Assembly: GCF_001983175.1 (NCBI RefSeq)
Contig: NZ_MNPW01000003.1
Coordinates: 124,001 to 188,000 of the forward strand
DNA: 64,000 nt
Source of the DNA: Pseudomonas cedrina subsp. cedrina
GTDB lineage: Bacteria; Pseudomonadota; Gammaproteobacteria; Pseudomonadales; Pseudomonadaceae
Direction of reading: 5' to 3'
Shown here: piece after piece, positions 37,190 through 45,318 of the stretch
Numbering within the stretch: position 1 is the first letter of the stretch
Layout: each line of letters opens with the position of its first letter
Notes under the pieces: generated by a model
Databases searched by the model: none
The model's input: the letters and a program-made list of their open reading frames with translations, nothing else
Told to the model about the DNA's origin: nothing
Made by a program: the position numbers and the translations under genes

Positions 37190-37678
37190 ATGCAGATCGA
37201 CCCTGCTTACATCGTTTACGAAACCGAACACTGGTTGCTCAATCATCACCTGGCTTCGGCACTGCCGGGCTACCTGATGTTGGGCGCCAAGGCGCCCATT
37301 CATTCCCTGGCCGCTATGCCGGAAGCGGCGCTGGCCGAGTTGGGTGGGTTGCTCGCAAAGACGCAACGGGTGATGGAGGCGCAACTCCAACCCAAATGGC
37401 TGTATATCAGCCGGTATGGGCACATGCCGGGATTCGCGCTGCATTTTCATTTCATCCCGGTGTATGAGTGGGTGGAAGAAGCATTTTGGCAGGATGAGCG
37501 ATATCGACTGCTGCAAGGGTTTGGCGCGCAGCCTATGGCAAAGACGCTGACCGACGGGGCCGAGTTGACGTTGTTCGTATGGCGGGAGTTTGGGGAAAGC
37601 GCCACACCGCCGAAGGTTCAGGGGGAATCAGTCGACCAAGTGACCACACGGCTGCGCGCAGCTTTCCGGTCGGGGTGA
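37190..37678 (+). CDS. HIT-like superfamily protein
   Basis: 162 residues. HIT-like fold: YETEHWLLNHHLASALPGYLML at the front and the HIT triad region read as GFALHFHFIPVYEW (HxHx in place of HxHxHxx). HIT proteins are nucleotide hydrolases or transferases. No operon partner; a repeat array follows directly. Confidence 0.75.
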   Translation: MQIDPAYIVYETEHWLLNHHLASALPGYLMLGAKAPIHSLAAMPEAALAELGGLLAKTQRVMEAQLQPKWLYISRYGHMPGFALHFHFIPVYEWVEEAFWQDERYRLLQGFGAQPMAKTLTDGAELTLFVWREFGESATPPKVQGESVDQVTTRLRAAFRSG

Positions 37679-37685
37679 TGGCACC

Positions 37686-38260
37686 TGTGGGAGCTGTCGA
37701 GCTTTAGCGAGGCTGCGAAAGCGGTGGGTCGGGCGATGGACATGCCAGCAGTGCCGGCCCCTTCGCAGCCTCGCTGGGGCTCGACAGCTCCCACAGGGTT
37801 CGGCGCTGTGGCCGACATTTCAGCAGCCATGGAGATCGAGTGTGAGAGCTGTCGAGCTTTAGCGAGGCTGCGAAGGCGGTGGGTCAGGCGATGAAAGTGC
37901 CAGCAGTGCCGGCCCCTTCGCAGCCTCGCTGGGGCTCGACAGCTCCCACAGGGATCGGCGCTGTGGCCACCCTTTCAGCAACTACGAAGATCAAATGTGG
38001 GAGCTGTCGAGCTTTAGCGAGGCTGCGAAAGCGGTGGGTCAGGCGATGAAAATGCCCGCAATGCCGGCCCCTTCGCAGCCTCGCTGGGGCTCGACAGCTC
38101 CCACAGGGATCGGGCTGTGCGCCAATATTTCCAGCAGCCATGGAGATCAAATGTGGGAGCTGTCGAGCTTTAGCGAGGCTGCGAAGGCGGTGGGTCAGGC
38201 GATGAACTGCCAGCAATGCCGCCCCCTTCGCAGCCTCGCCGGGGCTCGACAGCTCCTACA
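37686..38260. repeat. Tandem array of four 155-bp palindromic (BIME-like) units
   Basis: Four units start at 37686, 37841, 37996 and 38152. Each has inverted arms TGTGGGAGCTGTCGAGC...GCTCGACAGCTCCCACA enclosing a second pair (GCGAGGCTGCGAA/TTCGCAGCCTCGC). The ~45-bp links between units are also similar to each other (CAGCAGCCATGGAGATCRA), so the whole 155-bp period was duplicated. A single inverted copy lies at 52270-52375. It fills the whole HIT-to-PrpR gap. Confidence 0.9.
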
Positions 38261-38279
38261 GAAAATCCCCTCGCCCCCA

Positions 38280-40190
38280 TCAGTACCGTGCACTGTCAAA
38301 ACACCCTGGGTCTTCATCCAGGTATTTCTTCATGCGCCGCCATAAAGTGGTGGTGCTGATGTGCAGACGCCTGGCCGCTTCTTCGCGGTTGCCGCGTACG
38401 CTGGCGAGCGCTTCATGCAAAAGCGCCAATTCACTTTTGATAGGGGCGTGCGGTTCATTCGTCACGCCCTCGCAGAGATCTTCCAGCACATCCTCCAGCC
38501 ACGGCTGCGCAAACGGCTGGCCCTGGCTCATCACCGCCAGGCGTTCGACGATATTGCCCAATTGCCGGATGTTGCCCGGCCATGGGTAAGCACTCAGGCG
38601 CGCCAGCAGTTCTTCGGATGGCTCGGCGGCGTCGATCGGCAGGCTGCGCAGCAGGTGGCGCACCAGTTCGGGGATGTCGGCGCGGCGTTCACGCAGCGCA
38701 GGCAGGTGCAGCTTGAGCACGCAGATGCGGTAGAAGAAGTCTTCGCGAAACCGCCCCTGGGCCACCAACTGCGGCAGGCTTTTGTTGCTGGCGGTGATGA
38801 TGCGGATGTCGACGGGCGTGACCTTGTCATCACCGATACGCACCACCTTGCGCTCCTGCAGCGTACGCAGCAGCTTGACCTGGATATCGGTGGAGGTCTC
38901 GTTGATTTCATCGAGGAAGATAGTGCCAGTGTGCGCCAGTTCGAACACGCCCGCCTTGCCTTCGTTGAGTGCACCGGTGAACGCGCCCTTCACGTAGCCG
39001 AACAGCTCACTCTCGAGCACGCCCGGCGCAAACGCCGCGCAGTTGATCGCCACGAACGGGCCTTGCCTGCGGCGCGAAGCGTTATGGATGCTCTGGGCGA
39101 ACAACTCTTTGCCGGTGCCGGTGTCACCTTCGATCATCACCGTGCTGTCCACCGCCGCGTAGGTCTGGGCCAGGCGCTTGGCTTTTGCCAGTGCCGGGCT
39201 GGTGCCGATGATGTCATCGAAGGTTTTTTCGGCCAGATGCTGGCGCGCCAGCACGCGCCGCATCTTGCGTTCGATAGCGGTGATTTCAGTCTGACTTTGC
39301 AGGGTGGCCACGGCGCCGATCACCTGGAGGCCCAGCGTGATCGGCGCAATGCTCAAGGTCAGCGACAGGCGCCCCAAGGTAATCAGCGCCCCACGCACCG
39401 GGCGCCCATGATTGAGCACTTGGCTGAAGTAGTCCTGGGCCAGCAGGCCGTCGATGCTGTCGCCGACGCCCAGGCTGCCCAGGTAGCCGGTGGCCACACT
39501 GTTCATATTGGTGACGGTACGTTGGCTGTCGACACTGAAAATGCCCTCGGACACGCAGTTAAGGATCGACTGGATCATTTCATAGCGGCTCTGCAGCTCC
39601 AGGCTTTTGAGCCGCCGTTCTTCCTCGATCTGCAAGAGGTGAAGCGCTTCATCGATGGCCTCATCGGCCGCATCCGCGTCGGCCTCGGACATGATGTAAT
39701 GCATGCCCCGTGCGAGCACCGCCTGGCGCAACGAAAGACCGCCAATCGCCACCTCGATGCCCTCGGCCAGCAAACGGTCGAGCTGCGCTTCGGTGGCCTG
39801 GTTGCTGCCCAGCGGATCGATCAGGCAGATCGATACCCAAGGCATGAATGGCCGGGCTTTCTCCAGGATCGTCGCGTAGCCTTCGGACGTCGCGAGAAAG
39901 GCGATCTTCCACGAGACCTGCTGCGCCCGATGATAGGCATTGATGCAGTCGAAGAACGTGTGCTTGACCTCGACGATCGGCACGCGCAGTTGCTCACGCA
40001 AAACGCTGGCGGTGCGGCCACGGCTGATGATCACGCTGACGCCGTCCTCGATCAACTGGCGAGCCTTGAGCGCAGCGTCTTGTTGGGCCGCTTCGACCAC
40101 CACCAGCGACAACCCGCGCTGTTCAAGGATGCCGCGCATCACGGCAGTCAGGGTACTTGAAGGGGAAATGACGGCGATGGTGCCTTGCAT
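38280..40190 (-). CDS. PrpR-type sigma-54-dependent transcriptional activator
   Basis: 636 residues. Parts in order: PrpR N-terminal sensor domain (1-180; VSVIISRGRTASVLREQL), a PAS-like domain (about 205-300; ILNCVSEGIFSVDSQRTV), sigma-54 AAA+ domain with Walker A GDTGTGKE (355-362) and GAFTGA (402-407), and a Fis-type HTH at the C-terminus (REEAARRLHISTTTLWRRM). The PrpR domain usually binds a small carboxylate coenzyme or acid (2-methylcitrate in PrpR). It is divergent from the dehydrogenase-aldolase-transporter operon, which has a matching -24/-12 promoter, so it almost surely activates that operon. Confidence 0.9.
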   Translation of the reverse strand: MQGTIAVISPSSTLTAVMRGILEQRGLSLVVVEAAQQDAALKARQLIEDGVSVIISRGRTASVLREQLRVPIVEVKHTFFDCINAYHRAQQVSWKIAFLATSEGYATILEKARPFMPWVSICLIDPLGSNQATEAQLDRLLAEGIEVAIGGLSLRQAVLARGMHYIMSEADADAADEAIDEALHLLQIEEERRLKSLELQSRYEMIQSILNCVSEGIFSVDSQRTVTNMNSVATGYLGSLGVGDSIDGLLAQDYFSQVLNHGRPVRGALITLGRLSLTLSIAPITLGLQVIGAVATLQSQTEITAIERKMRRVLARQHLAEKTFDDIIGTSPALAKAKRLAQTYAAVDSTVMIEGDTGTGKELFAQSIHNASRRRQGPFVAINCAAFAPGVLESELFGYVKGAFTGALNEGKAGVFELAHTGTIFLDEINETSTDIQVKLLRTLQERKVVRIGDDKVTPVDIRIITASNKSLPQLVAQGRFREDFFYRICVLKLHLPALRERRADIPELVRHLLRSLPIDAAEPSEELLARLSAYPWPGNIRQLGNIVERLAVMSQGQPFAQPWLEDVLEDLCEGVTNEPHAPIKSELALLHEALASVRGNREEAARRLHISTTTLWRRMKKYLDEDPGCFDSARY

Positions 40191-40303
40191 GGCAGGTCTC
40201 GGATAACGCGAACGGGGATTGCAGACTATTTCACATCGTTATTATTTGAAAGATCCTGAAATCAACACGTGAACCATCAGTTTCGATAATCCGCTCTAAC
40301 ACT

Positions 40304-40319
40304 TTGTTTCTGAAAACAA
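40304..40319. promoter_or_regulatory. Inverted repeat near the sigma-54 promoter
   Basis: TTGTTTCTGAAAACAA is a perfect 6-4-6 palindrome ending 10 bp before the -24 element. A looser pair TTTCA-N13-TGAAA lies at about 40229-40251, a more usual distance for an enhancer site. Either could be the activator's site. Confidence 0.4.
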
Positions 40320-40328
40320 TTTAAGTCA

Positions 40329-40344
40329 TGGCACAGCGCTTGCT
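40329..40344 (+). promoter_or_regulatory. Sigma-54 (-24/-12) promoter
   Basis: TGGCAC-AGCGC-TTGCT matches the RpoN consensus (TGGCAC-N5-TTGCA/T) at every fixed base. It lies 42 bp before the dehydrogenase ATG. Confidence 0.88.
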
Positions 40345-40385
40345 CTTCCTTCATCAATAAAAAAGACAATGAAGGGAAACACTGC

Positions 40386-41252
40386 ATGGATATCGTCTTC
40401 ATCGGGTTTGGCGAGGCCGCCTACCACCTCTGCGCGGGCCTGCGCACCACCGGCGAGCTACGCATCGGCGCATTCGACGCCAACGTCAGCCCGCAACTGC
40501 AGCAACGCGCCGAACAACTGCACGTCACCCTCTTCGACTCACTGGAACACGCCTGCCATGGCGCGCGCTTCGTGGTATGCCTGACCAGCGCCAGCAGCGC
40601 GCTGGGCATCGCGCAGAAGGTCCTGCCGCTTCTAGTGGCCGGGCAAACCTATGTCGACATGAACTCGGCCGCGCCCACCGTCAAACAGGCCATCGACCAA
40701 TTGCCTCGCCCCACCGGCGTGGACTTTTGCGACAGCGCCGTGATGGGCACCGTGCCCGGCAATAACCACCGCGTGCCGATGCTGCTGGCCGGCAGCGGTG
40801 CTGCGGCGTTCGCCGAAGCCTTCACGCCGCGGGGCATGCGCTTGACCGCGCTGGAAGCCGAAGCCGGTGCCGCCTCCGCGATCAAGATGCTCAAAAGCGT
40901 GGTCATGAAAGGCCTGCCGCAATTGCTGCTGGAAGCGTTCCAGGCCGGCGAGAAATTCGGCGTGCTGGACAAGCTGGTCGCGTCTCTGGGCGACTCGTTG
41001 AACGGCAAGACCGTGGAGCAACTGGCGGATACCTTCACCGCGCGCACGCTGATCCACGCCAAGCGCCGCAGCGCGGAAATGATTGATGCGATCGCCACCC
41101 TCGAAGCCGCCGGCGTCGACGCTTCCATGACCCGTGCCACCCAGGCCCAGCTGGATAGGTTGGCCGCTACCGACTGGGCCAGCCTGCTCGGCCCCGGCGG
41201 CAGCGACATGGATTTTCGCACCGCCATCACCCGCCTGACTGCCCACGACTGA
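40386..41252 (+). CDS. NAD(P)-dependent beta-hydroxyacid dehydrogenase family protein (DUF1932 C-terminus)
   Basis: 288 residues. N-terminal Rossmann fold (MDIVFIGFGEAAYHLCAGL) and an all-alpha C-terminal domain of the DUF1932 / 6-phosphogluconate-dehydrogenase-like type, with the catalytic lysine region GAASAIKMLKSVVMKG. It probably oxidises a 2- or 3-hydroxy acid. It is the first gene of a sigma-54 operon with an RraA-type aldolase 9 bp downstream and a CitMHS transporter. Substrate not known. Confidence 0.82.
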   Translation: MDIVFIGFGEAAYHLCAGLRTTGELRIGAFDANVSPQLQQRAEQLHVTLFDSLEHACHGARFVVCLTSASSALGIAQKVLPLLVAGQTYVDMNSAAPTVKQAIDQLPRPTGVDFCDSAVMGTVPGNNHRVPMLLAGSGAAAFAEAFTPRGMRLTALEAEAGAASAIKMLKSVVMKGLPQLLLEAFQAGEKFGVLDKLVASLGDSLNGKTVEQLADTFTARTLIHAKRRSAEMIDAIATLEAAGVDASMTRATQAQLDRLAATDWASLLGPGGSDMDFRTAITRLTAHD

Positions 41253-41261
41253 GAGCCTGCC

Positions 41262-41966
41262 ATGAACACTGAACAGTATTTTCCCCTGCCCGATCTGATC
41301 CCGGCCGATCTGCTGGAGCGCTTTCGCCAGCTCAGCCCGGCGCAACTGTGCGACGGCATGCAAAGCCTCGGCATCCCGCGCAACGGCTGCATGGACGCAG
41401 ACCTCATGCCCCTGGATGAAAGCAAGGTAATGCTCGGCACTGCCTACACCGTCGACACCGAAGATGGCGACAACTTCCCCATCCACGTGGCCGTGTACCA
41501 GGGCCAACCGGGCTACGTGCTGGTGGTGGCCGGCAAGGCCTACCCCGGCCGCGCGTACATCGGCGACCTGATGGCCGGTGCCGCCCAGGCCGTGGGCCTG
41601 GCCGGCATGGTCATCGACGGCTGCGTGCGCGACAAGGTGCCGTTGGCGCAGTTGGATATCCCGATCTACGCCAAGGGTTTCATGCAGCGCAGCCCCGGCA
41701 AGCAAGGCCCCGGCAAGATCAACGCCACCGTGACCTGCGCGGGTGTCGACGTGGCGCCGGGCGACCTGGTCTTCGGCGATTACGACGGCGTCACCGTGGT
41801 GCCCCGCGCGCGCTTGCTGGAAGTGCTGGAGGCCTCCGAGAAAAAAAGCGCCTATGAAAACCAACGCCGCGAGGTGATCGACGCCTACACTCGCGCCCGA
41901 GACAGCGGCCAGCCCTTGCCGGCGCTGGCCCCGGCCTGGGTCACCCAACTGCTGGAAGGCCAGTAA
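41262..41966 (+). CDS. RraA-family aldolase (4-carboxy-4-hydroxy-2-oxoadipate / HMG aldolase type)
   Basis: 234 residues. RraA-like fold with the class II aldolase signature GDLMAGAAQAVGLAGMVIDG followed by CVRD, where arginine and aspartate bind pyruvate-enolate and metal. The family cleaves 4-hydroxy-4-methyl- or 4-carboxy-4-hydroxy-2-oxo acids to pyruvate plus an oxo acid. GDYDGVTVVPRARLLEVL is a shared motif with RraA, but the operon context favours an enzyme over an RNase E inhibitor. Confidence 0.85.
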   Translation: MNTEQYFPLPDLIPADLLERFRQLSPAQLCDGMQSLGIPRNGCMDADLMPLDESKVMLGTAYTVDTEDGDNFPIHVAVYQGQPGYVLVVAGKAYPGRAYIGDLMAGAAQAVGLAGMVIDGCVRDKVPLAQLDIPIYAKGFMQRSPGKQGPGKINATVTCAGVDVAPGDLVFGDYDGVTVVPRARLLEVLEASEKKSAYENQRREVIDAYTRARDSGQPLPALAPAWVTQLLEGQ

Positions 41967-42044
41967 CGCCCGAGGCTGTACCCGGGGCGCGTCGCGCCCC
42001 AACCTGCTGCGCTCACTATAAAAATAAAATGTGGAGACGTTCAG

Positions 42045-43406
42045 ATGCTGACCGTTCTGGGCTATGTGTTGATCACCTCGTTTCTGTGGCTGGTCATCAA
42101 GCAAAAACTCTCGCCGTTCACCGGCTTGATCGTGGTATCGCTGGCCGTGGGGGTGCTGGTGTGCCTGATCAGCGGCGTGCCGATGGGCACCATCATGACC
42201 TGGGTGCGCGAAGGGCTGTTCTACTCGCAGAATGAGGCCGGCAAGGTCTCCCTCGGTACGGTCAACCCCACGGTGATGATCCTGTTTGCCGTGTTGTATT
42301 TCAGCCTGATGATGAACGTGGGGCTGTTCGATCCGCTGTGCACCTTCCTGATTCGCAAGGCCAATGGCGACCCGCTGAAAATCATTCTGGTCACGGCCTT
42401 CACCTCCGCCGTGGTCACTCTGGACGGTGACGGCACCACCACCATCCTGATTATCACCACGGCGTTCCTGCCGCTGTACAAGCAGATGGGCATGAAGCTG
42501 TCGAACCTGGCGATGTTGATCATCCTGCCGTGCGGCCTGGGCAACTGCCTGCCGTGGGGCGGGCCGTTGGCGCGGGCGGCAGCGGTGCTGAACGTGGAGG
42601 TCAATACGCTGTTCGTGGCGATTTTGCCGATCCTCGGCGTGTCGTTTCTCTATGTGTTTCTCATGGCGTACCTGATGGGGATCAAGGAGCGCAAGCGCCT
42701 GGGTTTCGTGAAGGGGGAAAAAGGCATCGTGACGCCCGAGCAGATTGTGCAGATGGTCAATGTGATCAAGGACCACGACAAGGCACTCAAGCGTCCCAGG
42801 ATATTCCTGTTCAACCTGGCCCTGACCCTGGGCATGCTGGTCATCCTCATCGCCGGCTGGGCCAGCGGCGCGGTGGTGTTCATGCTCGGCACCGCAATTG
42901 CGCTGACCGTCAACTACAGCGCCGTGGAACAACGCGAGCGCATCACCGCCAACGGCGGCGACGCCGTGGCCGTGGCCTCGATCATCCTCGCCGCCGGCTG
43001 CTTCCTGGGGATCTTCAACGGCAGCGGCATGGCCGGCGCCGTGGCCGAACACATGGCCAGCCTGATCCCGGACTCCATGGGCAGCCATACCGCGCTGATC
43101 TTCGCCTTCCTCGGCGCCCTGGCCTGCTACGCCTTGCCGGTGGATGCCTACTACTTCGGCATCCTGCCGGTGGTGGCCCCCATCGCCTACAAGTTCGGCA
43201 TCAGCCCAACCGAGATCGGCGTGGCATCGTTCATGGGCCAGTCGCTGCGTTACGCCAGCCCGACGGTGGCCTGGTTGTTCCTGTTGATGAACCGCACGGA
43301 GATGACATTCGGGGAGTACCAGAAGGAATTCTTCAAATGGTCGATCCCGATGTTTTTCATCTTTTTGATTACGGCGATTGTGACGGGGGAGTTGCCGGTG
43401 GGCTAA
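42045..43406 (+). CDS. CitMHS-family citrate/tricarboxylate:proton or metal symporter
   Basis: 453 residues, about 12 helices. CitMHS (citrate-Mg/Ca-H symporter) family, with LDGDGTTTILIITTAFLPLY and LPCGLGNCLPWGGPLARAAAVL as the two repeat signatures. It imports citrate-like acids, some as metal complexes. Start GGAGACGTTCAG before ATG. Last gene of the operon; it points to a di- or tricarboxylate hydroxy acid as the substrate of the pathway. Confidence 0.88.
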   Translation: MLTVLGYVLITSFLWLVIKQKLSPFTGLIVVSLAVGVLVCLISGVPMGTIMTWVREGLFYSQNEAGKVSLGTVNPTVMILFAVLYFSLMMNVGLFDPLCTFLIRKANGDPLKIILVTAFTSAVVTLDGDGTTTILIITTAFLPLYKQMGMKLSNLAMLIILPCGLGNCLPWGGPLARAAAVLNVEVNTLFVAILPILGVSFLYVFLMAYLMGIKERKRLGFVKGEKGIVTPEQIVQMVNVIKDHDKALKRPRIFLFNLALTLGMLVILIAGWASGAVVFMLGTAIALTVNYSAVEQRERITANGGDAVAVASIILAAGCFLGIFNGSGMAGAVAEHMASLIPDSMGSHTALIFAFLGALACYALPVDAYYFGILPVVAPIAYKFGISPTEIGVASFMGQSLRYASPTVAWLFLLMNRTEMTFGEYQKEFFKWSIPMFFIFLITAIVTGELPVG

Positions 43407-43421
43407 TGGCTGAATGATCCA

Positions 43422-43492
43422 TGTGGGGGCTGGCTTGCCTGCGATTTCGGTGTGGCAGCGAAACCGCCATCGCAGGCAAGCCAGCTCCCACA
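43422..43492. repeat. REP-type palindrome after the transporter gene
   Basis: Arms TGTGGGGGCTGGCTTGCCTG and its inverse with one mismatch enclose a 20-bp loop. Lies between convergent genes and may act as a terminator. Confidence 0.75.
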
Positions 43493-43509
43493 GGCTGAAC
43501 AGTGTCCAG

Positions 43510-43980
43510 TCAGTGATTCAGTCGTTTGGTCATCGGGACACACGCCAACGCCAACCCCGACGGCGAGTGATAAGTCGCCTCTTCATCCCCCACATACCCG
43601 CAGGCCCGGTAGAAACTCGCCGCATTCAACGTCGCATCGAGCACCACGGTTTCAACCTGCAGCCCGCGCGCAACGTGCTCAAGGTGATCGAGCATCGCCT
43701 TGCCATAGCCGCGCCCGGTGAATTCGGGGAGCACAAACAATGCGCCGACTTCGTTGTTGTCCAGGTCGAGCATTCCGGTCACCACCGGTTGGCCCTCCAC
43801 ACTCCCCACGTAAAACAACTTGTCCATCAGGGCGCTGTACCCGTCCTCGGCTTTACCCTGTGTCCATCTCATCATTTGCTCGCGCGTATAGGCGCCGATG
43901 CATTGGCTACGGATAGCCTGCAAACGAATGTCGAACGCCACCTGGGCATCCTCCGGGGTAGCCCGTTTTATCTCCAGCAT
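43510..43980 (-). CDS. GNAT-family N-acetyltransferase
   Basis: 156 residues. Acetyl-CoA-dependent transferase with motif A VLPEFTGRGYGKAMLDHL and a B-motif NAASFYRACGYVGDEE. Substrate unknown. The ATG at 43980 follows AAGGAGAC. Its first 74 bp overlap the 3' end of the HEPN-like gene in another frame, so it may be co-transcribed with the cassette upstream. Confidence 0.82.
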   Translation of the reverse strand: MLEIKRATPEDAQVAFDIRLQAIRSQCIGAYTREQMMRWTQGKAEDGYSALMDKLFYVGSVEGQPVVTGMLDLDNNEVGALFVLPEFTGRGYGKAMLDHLEHVARGLQVETVVLDATLNAASFYRACGYVGDEEATYHSPSGLALACVPMTKRLNH

Positions 43981-44611
43981 TTGTGTCTCCTTCCATGACC
44001 ATATCGTTGTTGCGCACTCCGGTGGTGCAATATGAGCGTCCCGGATGTAGGCCATGGATGTCAGAATCCCTTGAAGTCCGAGGTAGCTTGACGCCATTTT
44101 TCCTGATGCTGTCCAGGCGCTCGTAGATGTAACTGAAGTTGAACTGTTGCAAAGACGCGCGCCCATGCGCCAGAGAATTGCGATCACCATACAGGCCACG
44201 CAGCTCGGCTAAATAGTTCTTGAAATAGCTATCGCGCCCCAACATCCCTTGCCAAGCATCAATAATGCGTCCCAGGGAAACATGGCCATCGTCACGACTC
44301 AACCGTTGAAACCGTCGATAACGGGTGTTCGCGTTATGACTCACTGCACCGCGCCACGCACAGTCCCTGCGAATACCACCTTCACATGCCGCAAGCAACG
44401 CTAATGACGCAAATGCCTCATGCTCGTCTTCCTTGCGCCGAACGAAGTCTTTCCACTCCTTCTCCGTCATGAACATGATTTGGTCGAGTGTGTCTTTCGA
44501 GATGTGTTTGGATTTTGCGCCATCCGCTATCCGCTTCAGATGCCGCAGGCCATCCAGACTAAAGAAGTACCAGTTCCTGGCTTCATCGATAGTGGGAAAT
44601 CGCTCCGTCAT
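43907..44611 (-). CDS. HEPN-like protein of a two-gene cassette (uncharacterised)
   Basis: 234 residues, soluble, no close family recognised. It carries RNSLAH at residues 144-149, an R-x4-H motif with Asn right after the Arg, which is the RNase signature of HEPN domains. It sits in a helical stretch (YFKNYLAELRGLYGDRNSLAH) followed by an aromatic helix. The start follows GGGGAG, 6 bp after the partner gene's stop. The last ~25 residues are Gly/Pro-rich and encoded within the GNAT gene, suggesting a lost natural end. GC is about 48-52% here against over 60% nearby, a sign of recent arrival. RNase activity is inferred only. Confidence 0.55.
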   Translation of the reverse strand: MTERFPTIDEARNWYFFSLDGLRHLKRIADGAKSKHISKDTLDQIMFMTEKEWKDFVRRKEDEHEAFASLALLAACEGGIRRDCAWRGAVSHNANTRYRRFQRLSRDDGHVSLGRIIDAWQGMLGRDSYFKNYLAELRGLYGDRNSLAHGRASLQQFNFSYIYERLDSIRKNGVKLPRTSRDSDIHGLHPGRSYCTTGVRNNDMVMEGDTNAGDKTGYPGGCPGGVRHSFAGYP

Positions 44612-44617
44612 CGGCGT

Positions 44618-45106
44618 TCACTCCCCGACAATCGATTCGAACAGTCGTACCAAACCTACATCGTCAAAATCGAACCCCTTCCGTACACCAATACCTGGGT
44701 AAACCCGCCACAACCAGTCGCGCCTGCTAACATCGGCAGACACGCCCTCAGGTTGCTGGGCAATCAATTTGACCCTGTTGCCACGGCCGGTCTCTTCGAC
44801 ATCCACCCTGCCAAGACCGCCGATGATCACACTGGCTATCGGCGTGAACTGAACCACACCCGCGGGCATTTGAACACGCAACCCAGGGGCCGTGTATGAA
44901 CCCAGCGTGTCTTCTGAAATAAGGTGGGACGTTGATACAAAGGCAGACGGGTCGAGGCCAGCGTCGATCAATGAATGGCGGATATGCAAAAAAAGCTGTT
45001 CAAGCTCATCAAGCCAGCGCTTCTTGCGCTCCTCCCAGCCGACATGCCGCTCCCGAGAGTGCTTTTTTGCCTGCTGCTCGCTGATAAATCGTTTCAAATC
45101 GGCCAT
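44618..45106 (-). CDS. Uncharacterised partner of the HEPN-like protein
   Basis: 162 residues, soluble. A charged helical N-terminus (RFISEQQAKKHSRERHVGWEER) with LDELEQLFLHIRHSL leads into a beta-rich domain (GLRVQMPAGVVQFTPIASVI, VDVEETGRG). Not recognised. AAGGAG lies 9 nt before the ATG. Translationally close to the HEPN-like gene (6-bp gap), lower GC than its surroundings. Antitoxin, sensor or regulator roles are possible. Confidence 0.5.
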   Translation of the reverse strand: MADLKRFISEQQAKKHSRERHVGWEERKKRWLDELEQLFLHIRHSLIDAGLDPSAFVSTSHLISEDTLGSYTAPGLRVQMPAGVVQFTPIASVIIGGLGRVDVEETGRGNRVKLIAQQPEGVSADVSRRDWLWRVYPGIGVRKGFDFDDVGLVRLFESIVGE

Positions 45107-45318
45107 GAGCGTTCTCCTTGGCTGAAGCCTACCCCAGTTGGCATTGTGCCGATAACCACCATTAAGTAACTGCATGCAATCGGCCTTAACCCACCTCCCT
45201 TGCATCCGATATTTATGCTCACTTCCCAGCTTAATAATATTTTATTTATAGCCCCCCTCCCCCTAGCCTTGAAGTCATGCCAACGCTGAATCCAACTGCA
45301 TGATGCAAGGACAGAGAC

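Noticed and set aside
37686-38260. Regular repeat-spacer pattern resembling a CRISPR array
   Set aside because: Repeats are about 110 bp and themselves palindromic, the 45-bp links are similar to each other, and no cas gene is near. It is a tandem BIME-like array.
41262-41966. Calling the gene rraA (RNase E inhibitor)
   Set aside because: Length 234 versus about 160 for RraA, aldolase signature present, and it sits in a catabolic operon.
40632-43088. 818-codon minus-strand open frame across the dehydrogenase-aldolase-transporter operon
   Set aside because: Antisense shadow of three well-supported genes, with the same His/Gly/Gln bias; no ribosome site or known domain.
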